Shown here one piece after another: positions 10,143-19,356 of a stretch of 64,000 nucleotides of DNA. This DNA comes from CAVVFX01 sp963747535 (GTDB lineage: Bacteria > Acidobacteriota > Terriglobia > Bryobacterales > Bryobacteraceae). A program made the position numbers and the translations under genes. The stretch is from positions 372,001 through 436,000 of the forward strand of contig CAVVFX010000017.1 in assembly GCA_963747535.1 (NCBI GenBank). Reading direction: 5' to 3'. The notes under the pieces were generated by a model that had not been told where the DNA came from, ran no database searches, and was given only the letters and a program-made list of their open reading frames with translations. Numbering within the stretch: position 1 is the stretch's first letter; every line of letters begins with the position of its first letter.

Positions 10143-11189
10143 ATGAAACGCCGCACCTTCACGCAATCCCTTCTACTCGCCGCCGCCAATCCCCTTTTCG
10201 CGTCAACAGACGCACCTGCCGGCAGCATCACCAGCATCCCCGGCATTGACGTCGGCCATTTCACTGACCCGCGGCGTCCTACGGGTTGCACTGCGATCCT
10301 CTTCCGGAAGGGCGCAGTCGCCGGCGTCGACGTCCGTGGCGCCGCTCCTGGCACTCGCGAGACCGACTTACTGAACCCCGTCAATACCGTGCAGCAGATT
10401 CATGCCATCATGCTCTCTGGCGGGAGCGCCTATGGCCTCGATACTGCCACCGGCGCGATGCGTTTCCTCGAAGAGCAAGGCATCGGCTTTCACCTGGCAA
10501 ATCAGGTCGTCCCGATTGTCCCGGCAGCGATCCTCTATGACCTTGGCGTCGGCGATGGACATATTCGCCCCGATGCCGCCGCCGGGTATGCAGCATGTAA
10601 GGCTGCATCGGGTGCGAAGGTCGCGGAAGGCAGCGTCGGAGCCGGCGCCGGCGCGACGATCGGCAAGTACTTCGGACCCAAATCCATGATGAAGTCGGGG
10701 TTGGGAACCGCCGGCCTGACTATCGGCAACACAGGTATCATCGTCGGCGGTATCGTTGCCGTGAACGCCGTCGGGGACGTTCGGGATCCTGCCACCGGAC
10801 GCATCATCGCGGGCGCGCGGAAACCGGACGGCTCCGGGTTCATCGATACGATGGCGCAATGGCGGGAGGGCCGCGGCCGGGCGGAAGACCAGCCGGGCCG
10901 CAACACCACCATCGGTGTCGTCGCCACCAACGCGATTTTCGATAAAGCGCAGATGACCAAGATCGCGCAGATGGCCCATGACGGCCTGGCGCGCGCCATC
11001 AATCCCGTCCATACCACCATGGACGGCGATACCGTGTTCGCCGCGACTACTGGAACCCTCAAGACGGCTATAGATCACGGGATCATCGGCGCGATCGCCG
11101 CCGAAGTCATGACCGAAGCCGTCCTGCGCGCGGTAAGGATGGCCACCAGCGTCCTCGGGATCCCGGCGTACCGGGATGTCCACCGGTAG
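10143..11189 (+). CDS. P1 family (DmpA/NylC-type) peptidase, probably exported
   Basis: 348 residues. An N-terminal KRRTFTQSLLLAAANPLFAS looks like a twin-arginine/Sec-type signal. The body matches P1/S58 Ntn-type aminopeptidases and cyclic-amide hydrolases: SITSIPGIDVGHFTD at the mature N-terminus, HAIMLSGGSAYGLDTA, and GRNTTIGVVATNA, where these enzymes cut themselves before a threonine (N|T) to expose the nucleophile. It probably releases N-terminal residues or opens amide oligomers; the substrate cannot be told. ATG at 10143. It is monocistronic, followed by a type A repeat and then accA. Confidence 0.85.
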   Translation: MKRRTFTQSLLLAAANPLFASTDAPAGSITSIPGIDVGHFTDPRRPTGCTAILFRKGAVAGVDVRGAAPGTRETDLLNPVNTVQQIHAIMLSGGSAYGLDTATGAMRFLEEQGIGFHLANQVVPIVPAAILYDLGVGDGHIRPDAAAGYAACKAASGAKVAEGSVGAGAGATIGKYFGPKSMMKSGLGTAGLTIGNTGIIVGGIVAVNAVGDVRDPATGRIIAGARKPDGSGFIDTMAQWREGRGRAEDQPGRNTTIGVVATNAIFDKAQMTKIAQMAHDGLARAINPVHTTMDGDTVFAATTGTLKTAIDHGIIGAIAAEVMTEAVLRAVRMATSVLGIPAYRDVHR

Positions 11190-11200
11190 TCTTGGGAGCC

Positions 11201-11245
11201 GTGGCGCAGACCATGGTCTTCTGTGGTCTGCCGGCTACGAAGCAC
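11201..11245 (+). repeat. Type A double-hairpin repeat, copy 1
   Basis: GCAGACCATGGTCTTCTGTGGTCTGC hairpin (arms GCAGACCA/TGGTCTGC) followed by a degenerate second arm. Lies between the P1 peptidase stop and accA. + orientation. Confidence 0.7.
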
Positions 11246-11287
11246 CGCAGCCCGGGTTTCGGCCGGCCTCCTGTTATCCTGGACCTT

Positions 11288-12169
11288 ATGGAACCTGAAG
11301 GAGCGGAGCTTAGCCCGCTGGAGATCGCGCCCGCAATCGAACCCGACCAAGCCGCTAATAAAGCCTGGGCACGGGTACAGTGCGCGCGACATCCCAAACG
11401 GCCGCATACGCTCGATTACATCGAGAAGCTGTTCACTAACTTCCAGGAGATCCACGGCGACCGGCTCTTCGGCGATGACCCCGCGATCGTTTGCGGTACC
11501 TGCCTGCTCGACAGCACGCCCGTCATGCTGATCGGCGAGCAGAAGGGCCGCGACACGAAACAGAAGGTGATTCGGAACTTCGGCATGCCTAAGCCCGAAG
11601 GCTATCGTAAAGCCATCCGCGTGATGCAACTGGCGGCCAAGTTCAACCGTCCCATCATCACGTTTCTGGACACCCCGGGCGCTTATCCCGGTATCGACGC
11701 GGAAGAGCGCGGCCAGGCCGAAGCCATCGCCCGCAATCTCCGGGAAATGGCCCGTCTGCCGGTGCCCGTGATCTGCGTGTGCATTGGAGAAGGAGGCAGC
11801 GGCGGCGCATTGGCGCTCGGTGTCGGCAACCAGGTCTTTATGATGGAGAACGCGGTGTACAGCGTCATTTCGCCGGAAAGCTGTGCAGCCATTATCTGGC
11901 GCGACTCCAGCAAAGCCGAACTGGCCGCCGCGGCGCTACGCCTGACCGCGGAGGATTTGAAGGAACTGGCCCTGATCGACGGGATCATCCCCGAGCCTTC
12001 CGGCGGGGCGCACGAGGATCCGGATGGCGCCGCAAAGAATCTCCACGACGTCTTGCGATCTTCACTCGATGAACTGATGCGCCATAGCCCCGACGAACTG
12101 GTCCAGCAGCGCTATCACAAGTTTCGCATGATGGGCAACTTCTTTAGCCAGACGGTGGCGCCAATCTGA
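11288..12169 (+). CDS. accA: Acetyl-CoA carboxylase carboxyltransferase subunit alpha
   Basis: 293 residues from the ATG at 11288; the frame is open further upstream, but the type A repeat lies there. AccA with AccD transfers the carboxyl group from biotin to acetyl-CoA in the first step of fatty acid synthesis. Visible features are an N-terminal helix region (ARVQCARHPKRPHTLDYIE), the crotonase-fold core (GEQKGRDTKQKV), TFLDTPGAYPGIDAEERGQ, GEGGSGGALALGVGN forming the oxyanion region, and SVISPESCAAIIW. Slightly shorter than the E. coli protein. Its TGA overlaps the ATG of the next small gene (TGATG), so the two are probably translationally coupled. Confidence 0.95.
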   Translation: MEPEGAELSPLEIAPAIEPDQAANKAWARVQCARHPKRPHTLDYIEKLFTNFQEIHGDRLFGDDPAIVCGTCLLDSTPVMLIGEQKGRDTKQKVIRNFGMPKPEGYRKAIRVMQLAAKFNRPIITFLDTPGAYPGIDAEERGQAEAIARNLREMARLPVPVICVCIGEGGSGGALALGVGNQVFMMENAVYSVISPESCAAIIWRDSSKAELAAAALRLTAEDLKELALIDGIIPEPSGGAHEDPDGAAKNLHDVLRSSLDELMRHSPDELVQQRYHKFRMMGNFFSQTVAPI

Positions 12170-12447
12170 TGAACAAGCCAGTGCTCGCGGCTGTCGTCTT
12201 CATCGCGATCGTGCTGGGCGTGATTCTCTATACCAGTCTCGGTGGCAGCAACAGCAAGTATCGCGTAGAGATCTGCATTGCCTTTCAGGGACGCACCGAA
12301 TGCCGCACCGCCCGTGCAGCTACACACAATGAGGCTCTGCGCACTGCGACGGATAATGCGTGCTCCCTGATGGCCAACGGCCAGTCCGAGTTCGAACGCT
12401 GTCGCAATACTCCGCCGACAAGCGAAAGGTGGCTCAGCGGCGAATAG
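12169..12447 (+). CDS. Small single-pass membrane or exported protein
   Basis: 92 residues. An N-terminal hydrophobic segment (VLAAVVFIAIVLGVILYTSL, about residues 5-24) acts as an anchor or uncleaved signal. The rest is polar, with four cysteines (EICIAF, ECRTA, NACSLM, FERCRN) that could form two disulfides outside the membrane. The start overlaps the accA stop by one base, implying coupling, but no role in fatty acid synthesis can be claimed. No family recognised. Confidence 0.6.
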   Translation: MNKPVLAAVVFIAIVLGVILYTSLGGSNSKYRVEICIAFQGRTECRTARAATHNEALRTATDNACSLMANGQSEFERCRNTPPTSERWLSGE

Positions 12448-12786
12448 TTACGTGCATACGCTACGATCGCCGACAGTGGCGACGTCCTTTACCGGAGGGC
12501 AGTACTCTTTCGGCATGACAATCCAGGCGACGATGTACCCGATGAAGCCTAAGCCGGTGCCGAAAGCAAGAATCAACCAGATCACCCGCATCAACGTGAC
12601 ATCGCAGTCGAAGTAGCGGGCGAACCCGGCGCAGATACCCGCGATTTTCTTGTCATACATGATGCGGGCAAGGGGACGCGACGGCGGGTAGCCAGGGGCG
12701 GAGTGCGGCGCGGCGACGTTCACCCCACATTGCGAACAAAATCGGTCGGTATCGCGGAGCTCGGAGCCACAGCGGGTACAGTACAT
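12448..12786 (-). CDS. PspC-domain protein with N-terminal zinc ribbon
   Basis: 112 residues. Residues 1-22 hold a zinc-ribbon (CTRCGSELRDTDRFCSQCG, two CxxC pairs). After a proline-rich linker comes a PspC domain (RIMYDKKIAGICAGFARYFDCDVTLMRVIW) with a membrane helix (LILAFGTGLGFIGYIVAWIVMP). PspC proteins act in phage-shock/membrane-stress signalling; here the partner PspA is 7 kb away. It is convergent with, and immediately abuts, the small gene after accA. Confidence 0.85.
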   Translation of the reverse strand: MYCTRCGSELRDTDRFCSQCGVNVAAPHSAPGYPPSRPLARIMYDKKIAGICAGFARYFDCDVTLMRVIWLILAFGTGLGFIGYIVAWIVMPKEYCPPVKDVATVGDRSVCT

Positions 12787-12887
12787 AAACTAACTTCCTC
12801 CAAGACTAGATTACGCAATCCGCACCGGGGAAGTTCAGACGCACCGGGAAGCCTGTCGAAAAGGCTTCACACTATCTCAATGGATAG

Positions 12888-13121
12888 CTATCGATGAGCT
12901 ACCGCAACCGTGTCAGCGCGACCCGCTGCCGGAATGGAATTCACTGCCTCGCCGACCTTCATCTCCTGCCAGTTGTAGCCAAACTCTTTTCCGCAATCGA
13001 GGCAAACGACGTAAGTCCCTTTGTTAGAACTTCCAAACCCGGCGCGGCGCGCGGGAGTGATGGGAAAAGTCGTCCTCCGATGGGAGCATCCAAATAGAGA
13101 GCTAAGTAGCGACGCAATCAT
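12888..13121 (-). CDS. Small zinc-ribbon-like hypothetical protein
   Basis: 77 residues. It begins MIASLLSSLFGCSHRRTTFP and has a later CLDCGKEFGYNWQEM segment; C-x-H plus CxxC could bind one zinc. Short proteins of this layout, often annotated as hypothetical, are frequent in Acidobacteriota genomes (family recollection, not a search). The 105 bp between its end and the upstream PspC gene hold nothing clear. Confidence 0.6.
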   Translation of the reverse strand: MIASLLSSLFGCSHRRTTFPITPARRAGFGSSNKGTYVVCLDCGKEFGYNWQEMKVGEAVNSIPAAGRADTVAVAHR

Positions 13122-13258
13122 ACCAAACCTCTTTCTCCTGGTTGATTAGATCCAGACCAGTGCCTGACGGTTTCAAAGTAAGCAATCAGAGCGCCATTAA
13201 AAAGGTTCAATCGTGACGAACGTTACATACCAAAATAGTACTAACTTACGAGACAAAA

Positions 13259-16200
13259 CTAGTGGACCGCGGCGGCAATCGCTTCCGCGATCAGTTTGCC
13301 ATGGAATCGCCCGTTTTCAATGAAGATCTCGTTGGTGTGCATGCCTGCAACAATAACACCCGCAAGGTAGATACCTGCCCGGTCGCTCTCCAGAGTTTGT
13401 GGATCGGTACGGGGCCGGCGTGAGTGTGGGTCGAAGCGAATGCCCAAGCGGGCCAGAAACTCGGTATCTGGCGAATAACCCGTCAACGCAAAAACGAAAT
13501 CATTCTTTAACGAAACTTCACCTTGCGGCGTAGAAACCAGAATGGAATCGCGGTAGATGCCGGTAACTTTGGAGTGAAAGTATGCGGTAATTTCGCCGTT
13601 TTTAATGCGATTTTCAATGTTGGGCTTGATCCAGTATTTGACCGAGCGGGATATCTCGCCTCCACGGTGGATCAAAGTGACACGTGCGCCCGTCCAGAAG
13701 AGTTCGAGCGCCGCAATGGCCGCCGAATTCTTCGCGCCGATGACGGCCACGTCGTGATTGTAGTAAGGATGCGCCTCTTTGTAATAGTGAATTACTTTGG
13801 CCAGATCTTCACCCGGAACGTTTAACAGGTTGGGGATGTCATAATAGCCGGTCGCGAGAATGACCTTCCTGGCGCGATACTCGTGTCGACACTCGTGACG
13901 GTCATTTGTCTCGATGCGAAAGTCGTTATCATCGCCTTCGATGCTGTTAACGGGCTCGTACTGGCGGATGTCGAGCTTGTAATGATCGGCCACACGGCGG
14001 TAGTACTTCAATGCCTCGGTGCGGCCGGGTTTGTCGTTCAGGCTGGTCATGGGAATGTCCCCGATTTCCAACAATTCCGGCGTGGTGAAGAAGACCATAT
14101 TGGTCGGATAATGATAGAGCGAATTCACCACGCAACCTTTGTCGATCACCACAGCCTTGACGCCGTGCTTCTTTAGCTCGATGGCACAGGCCAGCCCCGT
14201 CGGACCCGCCCCGACGACGACTACATCCACACTTTCGGCAGCAAGATTGGAGGACGGGGTCACAACTTTTGGGAAACCTCCCGGGAAATGTTCTCGAAGA
14301 GCCTCAGCCAGCCGGGATGGGTCTTTCCCGCCGCCCTCGGCCATGTCGGGACGTCCACCGCCTTTGCCACCTGTCGCCTGGGCGACGGCAGATACCAGCT
14401 TTCCGGCCTGGACCCTTTGAGTGACGTCCTTGGTCACGCCGGCGACGATCGAAACTTCGCCGTCGCTAACTGAAGCTAACACGACCACCGCTGACTTCCA
14501 TTTGTTGCGCAGCGAGTCGACCAGCGCCCGAAGCTGGGCCCGATCCATTCCATCGATGCGCGCGGCCAGCACCTTCACTCCGTTGACGGTTTGTGCGCGG
14601 CTTTCGAGCGATCCCGCGGCAGCCTGGGCAGCCTGCTGTTTCAGCGTTTCCACCTGCCGCTCCAGCGCTTTCTTCTCCGCGAGCGCCCGCTCGATCTGCT
14701 CGATCACCTCTGGCTCCGACGTGCGGAAGATCTGCGCAATGCGATGCAGCGAATCCGCCGTATGCTGGAACTGGCGCAAGCCACCTTCGCCGGTCACAGC
14801 TTCGATGCGACGCACACCGGCTGAAATGCTGCCTTCGTAAATGATCTTGAACACTCCGATGTCGCCGGTCCGCCGCACATGCGTACCGCCGCAAAGCTCC
14901 TTGCTGAAATCCGGAATTTGCACCACTCGCACTTCGTCGCCGTATTTTTCACCGAACAGCGCCATGGCTCCCGTAGAGATAGCGCGATCGAGCGGCATCA
15001 CGTCGGTCGTCACGCTCGTGTTCTTCAGGATATTTTCGTTCACCAGGCGTTCTACTTCTTCGACTTCGGCCTGATCCATGGCAGTGTAATGCGCAAAGTC
15101 GAAGCGCAGGCGCGGAGGTTCGACAACTGAGCCCGCCTGCTTGACGTGCGTTCCCAGAACTTGCCGCAGGGCTGCGTGCAGCAGGTGGGTAGCCGTGTGG
15201 TTGCGCTCGGTCGAGAGGCGATCCGCCTCAGCGACTTCGGCGCGCAGTTCATCCCCTACGTGGATATTGGCGTGCGTCCGGATGCGATGAACGGTCAGGC
15301 CCGGAACTGCCGGATAAGCGGATGTCACCTCAGCAACGACCTCTCCGCTAGCGGCTGAAAGGAGCGTCCCGCGATCGCCCACCTGGCCGCCGGTCTCCGC
15401 ATAGAACGGCGTCTGATCGAGAACCAGCTCCGCGTCAACTTCCGGACCAACGGTGTCGACCCGTTGTTGATTGACCAGCAGGCCTACGACGCGACTGGTG
15501 GCGCACAGCTTGTCGTAGCCCAGAAACTTCGTACGGCCCTGCTGTACCAGTTCCTGATAAGCCGGCGCGACAGCGCCTTTTTCAGCGCCTTTCCAACTGG
15601 CCCGCGAACGCTCCCGCTGGGTGCGCATCTCCCGCATGAAACCTTCGTGATCGATGCTGAGACCCCGCTCCCGCGCCATGTCTTCCTGCTCGTCGAGCGC
15701 GAGGCCGTAAGTGTCGTACAACTCAAACGCAACCTTGCCCGGCAGGACACCATCGCTGAGGCGTTTGACTTCGGTCTGAAATACCTTCTCGGCCACCAGG
15801 AATGTGGTGGCGTAACGATGTTCTTCGTCCTTCACCACACGAGCCACGCGCTGTACGCTCTCCATCAACTCCGGATACGCGGGCCGCATGAGTTCGGCCA
15901 CGAAGCCGGTGAGATCGAAGAGATAGGGTTGTTCGCGTCCGATCAAGCGGGCATTGCGCATCGCGCGCCGCATGATTTTCCGCAGCACATAGCCCCTTCC
16001 TTCGTTGGACGGCATGACGCCATCGTGAATCAGGAACGTCGTAGCGCGGGCGTGGTCGGCATTAATGCGGAGCGCCACGTCGACTTTGGGGTCGTTGCCG
16101 TATTCGACGCCAAACAGGTTGGCGGTGTGATGAATGATGGGAAGAATGAGATCGCAGTCGTAATTGGAGAGCTTGCCCTGTAGGATCGCGGCGACGCGCT

Positions 16201-16900
16201 CCAGGCCCAGGCCGGTATCGATGGAAGGCCTGGGCAGCGGTGTCATGACTCCAGCGACGTCTTTGTTGTACTGCATGAAGACGAGGTTCCAGATTTCGAC
16301 AAAGCGTCCTCCGCCGTCGAGAGGAAACTGCTCGTTCTCACGGCCGGGTTCAGCGCCTTCCGGTCCCAGATCGTAGTGGATCTCCGAGCACGGGCCGCAG
16401 GGACCGGTCTCGCCCATCTGCCAGAAATTGTCCTTCTCATCCAGGCGGAAGATGCGCTCTTTGGGTACTCCGGCGACACTTTGCCAGAGTTCTTCGGCTT
16501 CGTCGTCCTCACGGAAAACGGTGACGTAGAGCCGGTCCTTCGGCATGCCGTATTCTTTGGTGACCAGGTCCCAGGCGAAACGGATGGCGTCGGCTTTGAA
16601 GTAGTCGCCGAACGAGAAGTTGCCCAGCATTTCGAAGAAAGTGTGGTGGCGGCGAGTGTAGCCGACGTTCTCCAGGTCATTATGCTTGCCGCCGGCGCGG
16701 ACGCATTTCTGGGAAGTGGTGGCGCGGGTGTAGTCGCGCTTTTCGAGCCCCAGGAAGACTTCCTTGAACTGGTTCATGCCCGCGTTGGCGAACAGCAGCG
16801 TCGGATCGTTCGACGGGAGCAGCGACGAACTGCGGACGCGGGCGTGGCCGTGGGCCTCAAAGAAGTCGAGAAAGCGCTGCCGTATTTCGTTGCCTGTCAC
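13259..16900 (-). CDS. alaS: Alanyl-tRNA synthetase continuous with a YpdA-type FAD-dependent disulfide reductase
   Basis: 1213 residues in one frame. Residues 1-879 are a complete AlaS that charges tRNA-Ala and edits mischarged Ser/Gly: class II core (HHTFFEMLGNFSFGDYFKAD), editing-domain zinc site (NHTATHLLHAAL and CGGTHVRRTGDIG), and C-terminal DHHA1 domain (GGKGGGRPDMAEGGG). Residues about 889-1213 match YpdA, the putative bacillithiol disulfide reductase: FAD dinucleotide motif VVVGAGPTGLACAIE, CVVNSLYHYPTNMVFF, and second nucleotide motif VAVIGAKNSAAIAALE. AlaS alone is normally about 870-880 residues. A GTG at 14263-14261 (codon 880), overlapping TGA in the next frame, could be the separate ypdA start if one base is wrong upstream. 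No frameshift is visible. Confidence 0.9.
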   Translation of the reverse strand: MTGNEIRQRFLDFFEAHGHARVRSSSLLPSNDPTLLFANAGMNQFKEVFLGLEKRDYTRATTSQKCVRAGGKHNDLENVGYTRRHHTFFEMLGNFSFGDYFKADAIRFAWDLVTKEYGMPKDRLYVTVFREDDEAEELWQSVAGVPKERIFRLDEKDNFWQMGETGPCGPCSEIHYDLGPEGAEPGRENEQFPLDGGGRFVEIWNLVFMQYNKDVAGVMTPLPRPSIDTGLGLERVAAILQGKLSNYDCDLILPIIHHTANLFGVEYGNDPKVDVALRINADHARATTFLIHDGVMPSNEGRGYVLRKIMRRAMRNARLIGREQPYLFDLTGFVAELMRPAYPELMESVQRVARVVKDEEHRYATTFLVAEKVFQTEVKRLSDGVLPGKVAFELYDTYGLALDEQEDMARERGLSIDHEGFMREMRTQRERSRASWKGAEKGAVAPAYQELVQQGRTKFLGYDKLCATSRVVGLLVNQQRVDTVGPEVDAELVLDQTPFYAETGGQVGDRGTLLSAASGEVVAEVTSAYPAVPGLTVHRIRTHANIHVGDELRAEVAEADRLSTERNHTATHLLHAALRQVLGTHVKQAGSVVEPPRLRFDFAHYTAMDQAEVEEVERLVNENILKNTSVTTDVMPLDRAISTGAMALFGEKYGDEVRVVQIPDFSKELCGGTHVRRTGDIGVFKIIYEGSISAGVRRIEAVTGEGGLRQFQHTADSLHRIAQIFRTSEPEVIEQIERALAEKKALERQVETLKQQAAQAAAGSLESRAQTVNGVKVLAARIDGMDRAQLRALVDSLRNKWKSAVVVLASVSDGEVSIVAGVTKDVTQRVQAGKLVSAVAQATGGKGGGRPDMAEGGGKDPSRLAEALREHFPGGFPKVVTPSSNLAAESVDVVVVGAGPTGLACAIELKKHGVKAVVIDKGCVVNSLYHYPTNMVFFTTPELLEIGDIPMTSLNDKPGRTEALKYYRRVADHYKLDIRQYEPVNSIEGDDNDFRIETNDRHECRHEYRARKVILATGYYDIPNLLNVPGEDLAKVIHYYKEAHPYYNHDVAVIGAKNSAAIAALELFWTGARVTLIHRGGEISRSVKYWIKPNIENRIKNGEITAYFHSKVTGIYRDSILVSTPQGEVSLKNDFVFALTGYSPDTEFLARLGIRFDPHSRRPRTDPQTLESDRAGIYLAGVIVAGMHTNEIFIENGRFHGKLIAEAIAAAVH

Positions 16901-17020
16901 GGAAGTCCTTAGTTTATGGGATTAACTCTAATTATAAGTGGGGCGGGGTTTCCCCACTTCCGGCTCACCGCCGACCCCGTGAGGTAGATCCGCGTTCATA
17001 GTCCGACCGGCGCGGCTATC

Positions 17021-17452
17021 TCAGAATCGAAACTCGCGCAGCACAGGAGGACGCTGACCGTAATCGCAGTAGCGAATCCACCTGGGCCGGACGACGAAGT
17101 AAGTGATCCCTGGCCAACTCTGCCGTTCCGGACCATCGGGGAACGCGGCAAAATAGATCGGCAGGTAGCGCTCCAATTCCTCGCCGCTCAATTCCTGCGC
17201 GATGCCTTCATACTGGATGGTTGTTTCGCCGTTGCAGCCAATCACCAGGGCTACCTGCGCATTCACGTCGAGGTTGCCATACTTTCGCGAGGACTTAACA
17301 GTATCGAAAACGATTTCAAAATCGGGCGTGACGGCAACGCCCATCAGTGCGGACTCCGGTTCCCCGGCCACCGTCACCGTCGATAGCACGGCCAGGCGTT
17401 GTCCGCGGGAAAATTCCAGCGCGGTTTCCAGTTCATTTACGTTTATAGTCAA
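17021..17452 (-). CDS. Pyridoxamine 5'-phosphate oxidase-like (FMN-binding split barrel) protein
   Basis: 143 residues with the split-barrel flavin-binding signature: LAVLSTVTVAGEPESALMGV near the N-terminus, VFDTVKSSRKYGNLDVN in the middle, VALVIGC, and the C-terminal WRYCDYG-type end (RPRWIRYCDYGQRPPVLREF). Such proteins bind FMN or related cofactors and reduce diverse substrates; this one is too short and divergent to be PdxH. The start is the ATG at 17452, close to the divergent dehydrogenase gene. Confidence 0.8.
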   Translation of the reverse strand: MTINVNELETALEFSRGQRLAVLSTVTVAGEPESALMGVAVTPDFEIVFDTVKSSRKYGNLDVNAQVALVIGCNGETTIQYEGIAQELSGEELERYLPIYFAAFPDGPERQSWPGITYFVVRPRWIRYCDYGQRPPVLREFRF

Positions 17453-17506
17453 TCATTCAGTTTACGCTTGGCATCAGATCCGGCGGCACAACGCCACAGT
17501 AGACCA

Positions 17507-17550
17507 CTGCAGACCATCGTTTTTCGTGGCTGGCCTTCAGCCGGGCTATA
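17507..17550 (+). repeat. Type A repeat, copy 2 (degenerate)
   Basis: GCAGACCATCGTTTTTCGTGGCTGGCC followed by TTCAGCCGGG. The first hairpin is imperfect. + orientation, 40 bp upstream of the dehydrogenase start. Confidence 0.6.
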
Positions 17551-17591
17551 AGAACACGTGTTGCCATGATATTCTTTCTGGTTTGAAGACC

Positions 17592-18587
17592 ATGAGGGCA
17601 CTTCTTCTCACCAGCCCGAGGCAACTCGATCTCACAGAACTCCCCAGTGCTCCGCTAGCCAGCGGCCAGGTACGCCTCTCCGTGCACAACGTCGGAGTCT
17701 GCGGCTCGGACTATTCGAGCATCGCCGGCAAGCTCCCTTTCACGCGTTATCCCATCGTGCCGGGACACGAGGCTGCCGGTGAAGTGCTCGAGTCCGCTTC
17801 CACTACCTGGGTCGCAGGTGACCGCGTCCTGATCCATCCGATCCTTTGCGATCGCAACGATCCTCTATTTTCGAGTGGCGAAGTTCATCATTGCTCCTCC
17901 ACGGAGGTGCTGGGCGTGGTGTCGCGCAATGGCGCCTATGCGGAAGAAGTGATCGTTGAGGACTACATGCTTCGCAGAGTTCCGGCCGGCATGGATTTCG
18001 AGTCGGCAGCGATTGTGGAACCGGTCGCTGTCGCGGTTCGTGCGGTCCGGCAGGCCAATCTCAAGCAGGGTGACCGCGTACTCGTCTTCGGAGCAGGCAA
18101 CATTGGCCTGCTGTTGATTCAGGTGGCAGCCGCGCTGGGGGCCTCCTGCGTGACCGTGACGGATCTCTTGCCGGAGAGATTGCAACTCGCCTCGGACCTC
18201 GGAGTCGACGAAACGTTCCTGGCCGCCGGTGAACTTCCCGCGGAATTCGAGAATCGCTTTGATGTGGTGGTCGATGGCGTAGGCAAAGAACAAACCGTTC
18301 GCCAGGCGCTCGCCTGTTGCGCGCGCGGAGGTCGAATTGTGGTCTACGGAGTGCCGGCCGGCGATATCGTTTATCCTTTGCGAGGCGCGTTTTCCAAAGA
18401 CGTGACGCTCTCGACCAGCCGTCTTTATGATGCCGATTTTGCGCCGGCTATTGAACTCGTCGCCGAGGGACGCGTGAAAGTGAAGGAGATCATCACCCAC
18501 CGGACCAGTCTCCAGGAAGCGCCCGCGCTGCTCGGACGCATCCTCGACGGCAAGGAAGCTGGAATCAAGGTCATGATCCGGCCGTAG
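17592..18587 (+). CDS. Zinc-type medium-chain dehydrogenase lacking the structural-zinc cysteines
   Basis: 331 residues from the ATG at 17592. MDR fold: catalytic-site CGSDYSSI and GHEAAGEVL, Rossmann motif VFGAGNIGLLLIQVAA. The catalytic zinc ligands appear present, but the structural-zinc lobe, normally four clustered cysteines, is replaced by LCDRNDPLFSSGEVHHC with only two. It probably oxidises a sugar acid or polyol. The next gene, 7 bp downstream, is an SDR of the gluconate 5-dehydrogenase type, so the pair may form a small oxidation pathway. Substrate not determinable. Confidence 0.85.
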   Translation: MRALLLTSPRQLDLTELPSAPLASGQVRLSVHNVGVCGSDYSSIAGKLPFTRYPIVPGHEAAGEVLESASTTWVAGDRVLIHPILCDRNDPLFSSGEVHHCSSTEVLGVVSRNGAYAEEVIVEDYMLRRVPAGMDFESAAIVEPVAVAVRAVRQANLKQGDRVLVFGAGNIGLLLIQVAAALGASCVTVTDLLPERLQLASDLGVDETFLAAGELPAEFENRFDVVVDGVGKEQTVRQALACCARGGRIVVYGVPAGDIVYPLRGAFSKDVTLSTSRLYDADFAPAIELVAEGRVKVKEIITHRTSLQEAPALLGRILDGKEAGIKVMIRP

Positions 18588-18594
18588 CTCAAAA

Positions 18595-19356
18595 ATGCCC
18601 AATTCATTCTCAGTCGAAAACAAGGTAGTCCTCGTCAGTGGAGGTTCACGCGGGATCGGTCGCGCGATCGCCGAAGCCTTTCGCGATCATGGCGCACGGG
18701 TAGTGGTGACTGCCCGGAATGAAACGGCATTGAAGGCGACAGGTATGGAGTACGCGGTTTGCGACGTGGCGGACTCGGCGCAAATCAACCACACGGCGGA
18801 GCAGGTCGCGGAGCGGTTTGGCGCCATCGACGTTTTGTTCAATGTCGCGGGTATCAACTTCCGCCATGCCGCCGGGACCTTCCCCGAGGATAAGCTGGAG
18901 GAGATTCTTGCCGTAAACGTGCGTGGCAGTTACCGCATGGCGGCCGCGTGCGGCGCCGTCATGGTCCGGCAGCGGGCCGGCAAGATCATTAACATCGCCA
19001 GCCTGCATACCATGAAAAGCTTGCCGGGCATAAGCGCTTATGCCGCGAGCAAAGGCGCGATCGGTTCGCTGACGCGGGCGCTCGCCGTGGAGTGGGCGCC
19101 CTTTAATGTGCAGGTGAATGCGATCGCTCCAGGTTTCATCCGCACCGATCTGAACGCGGCACTCTGGGAGATTCCCGCCATGCGCAGTTGGGTCGAGGAG
19201 CAGACTCCCGCGAAGCGCCTCGGAGAGCCCCGCGATCTGACAGGTACGGCGATTTATCTCGCCAGCGCGGCCAGCGATTTCCTTACCGGCCAGGTGATCT
19301 ACGTCGATGGAGGATTCACCGCCGGATCGCCGTGGCCGCTCGAGTTCCCGGGTTGA
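18595..19356 (+). CDS. Short-chain dehydrogenase/reductase (gluconate 5-dehydrogenase-like)
   Basis: 253 residues. Classical SDR: cofactor motif SGGSRGIGRAIAEAF (residues 16-30), NVAGINF, catalytic Ser in NIASLHTM, YAASKGAIGSL with the catalytic Tyr and Lys, and IAPGFIRTDL. Acidic or basic selection for NAD versus NADP cannot be settled by eye. It is co-oriented and 7 bp from the dehydrogenase upstream, so almost certainly one operon. The 3' end overlaps the convergent methyltransferase-like gene by 58 bp. Confidence 0.88.
   Translation: MPNSFSVENKVVLVSGGSRGIGRAIAEAFRDHGARVVVTARNETALKATGMEYAVCDVADSAQINHTAEQVAERFGAIDVLFNVAGINFRHAAGTFPEDKLEEILAVNVRGSYRMAAACGAVMVRQRAGKIINIASLHTMKSLPGISAYAASKGAIGSLTRALAVEWAPFNVQVNAIAPGFIRTDLNAALWEIPAMRSWVEEQTPAKRLGEPRDLTGTAIYLASAASDFLTGQVIYVDGGFTAGSPWPLEFPG

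Noticed and set aside
15464..16183. 239-codon + strand frame opposite alaS
   Set aside because: Shadow of the synthetase core; no start context or motif.
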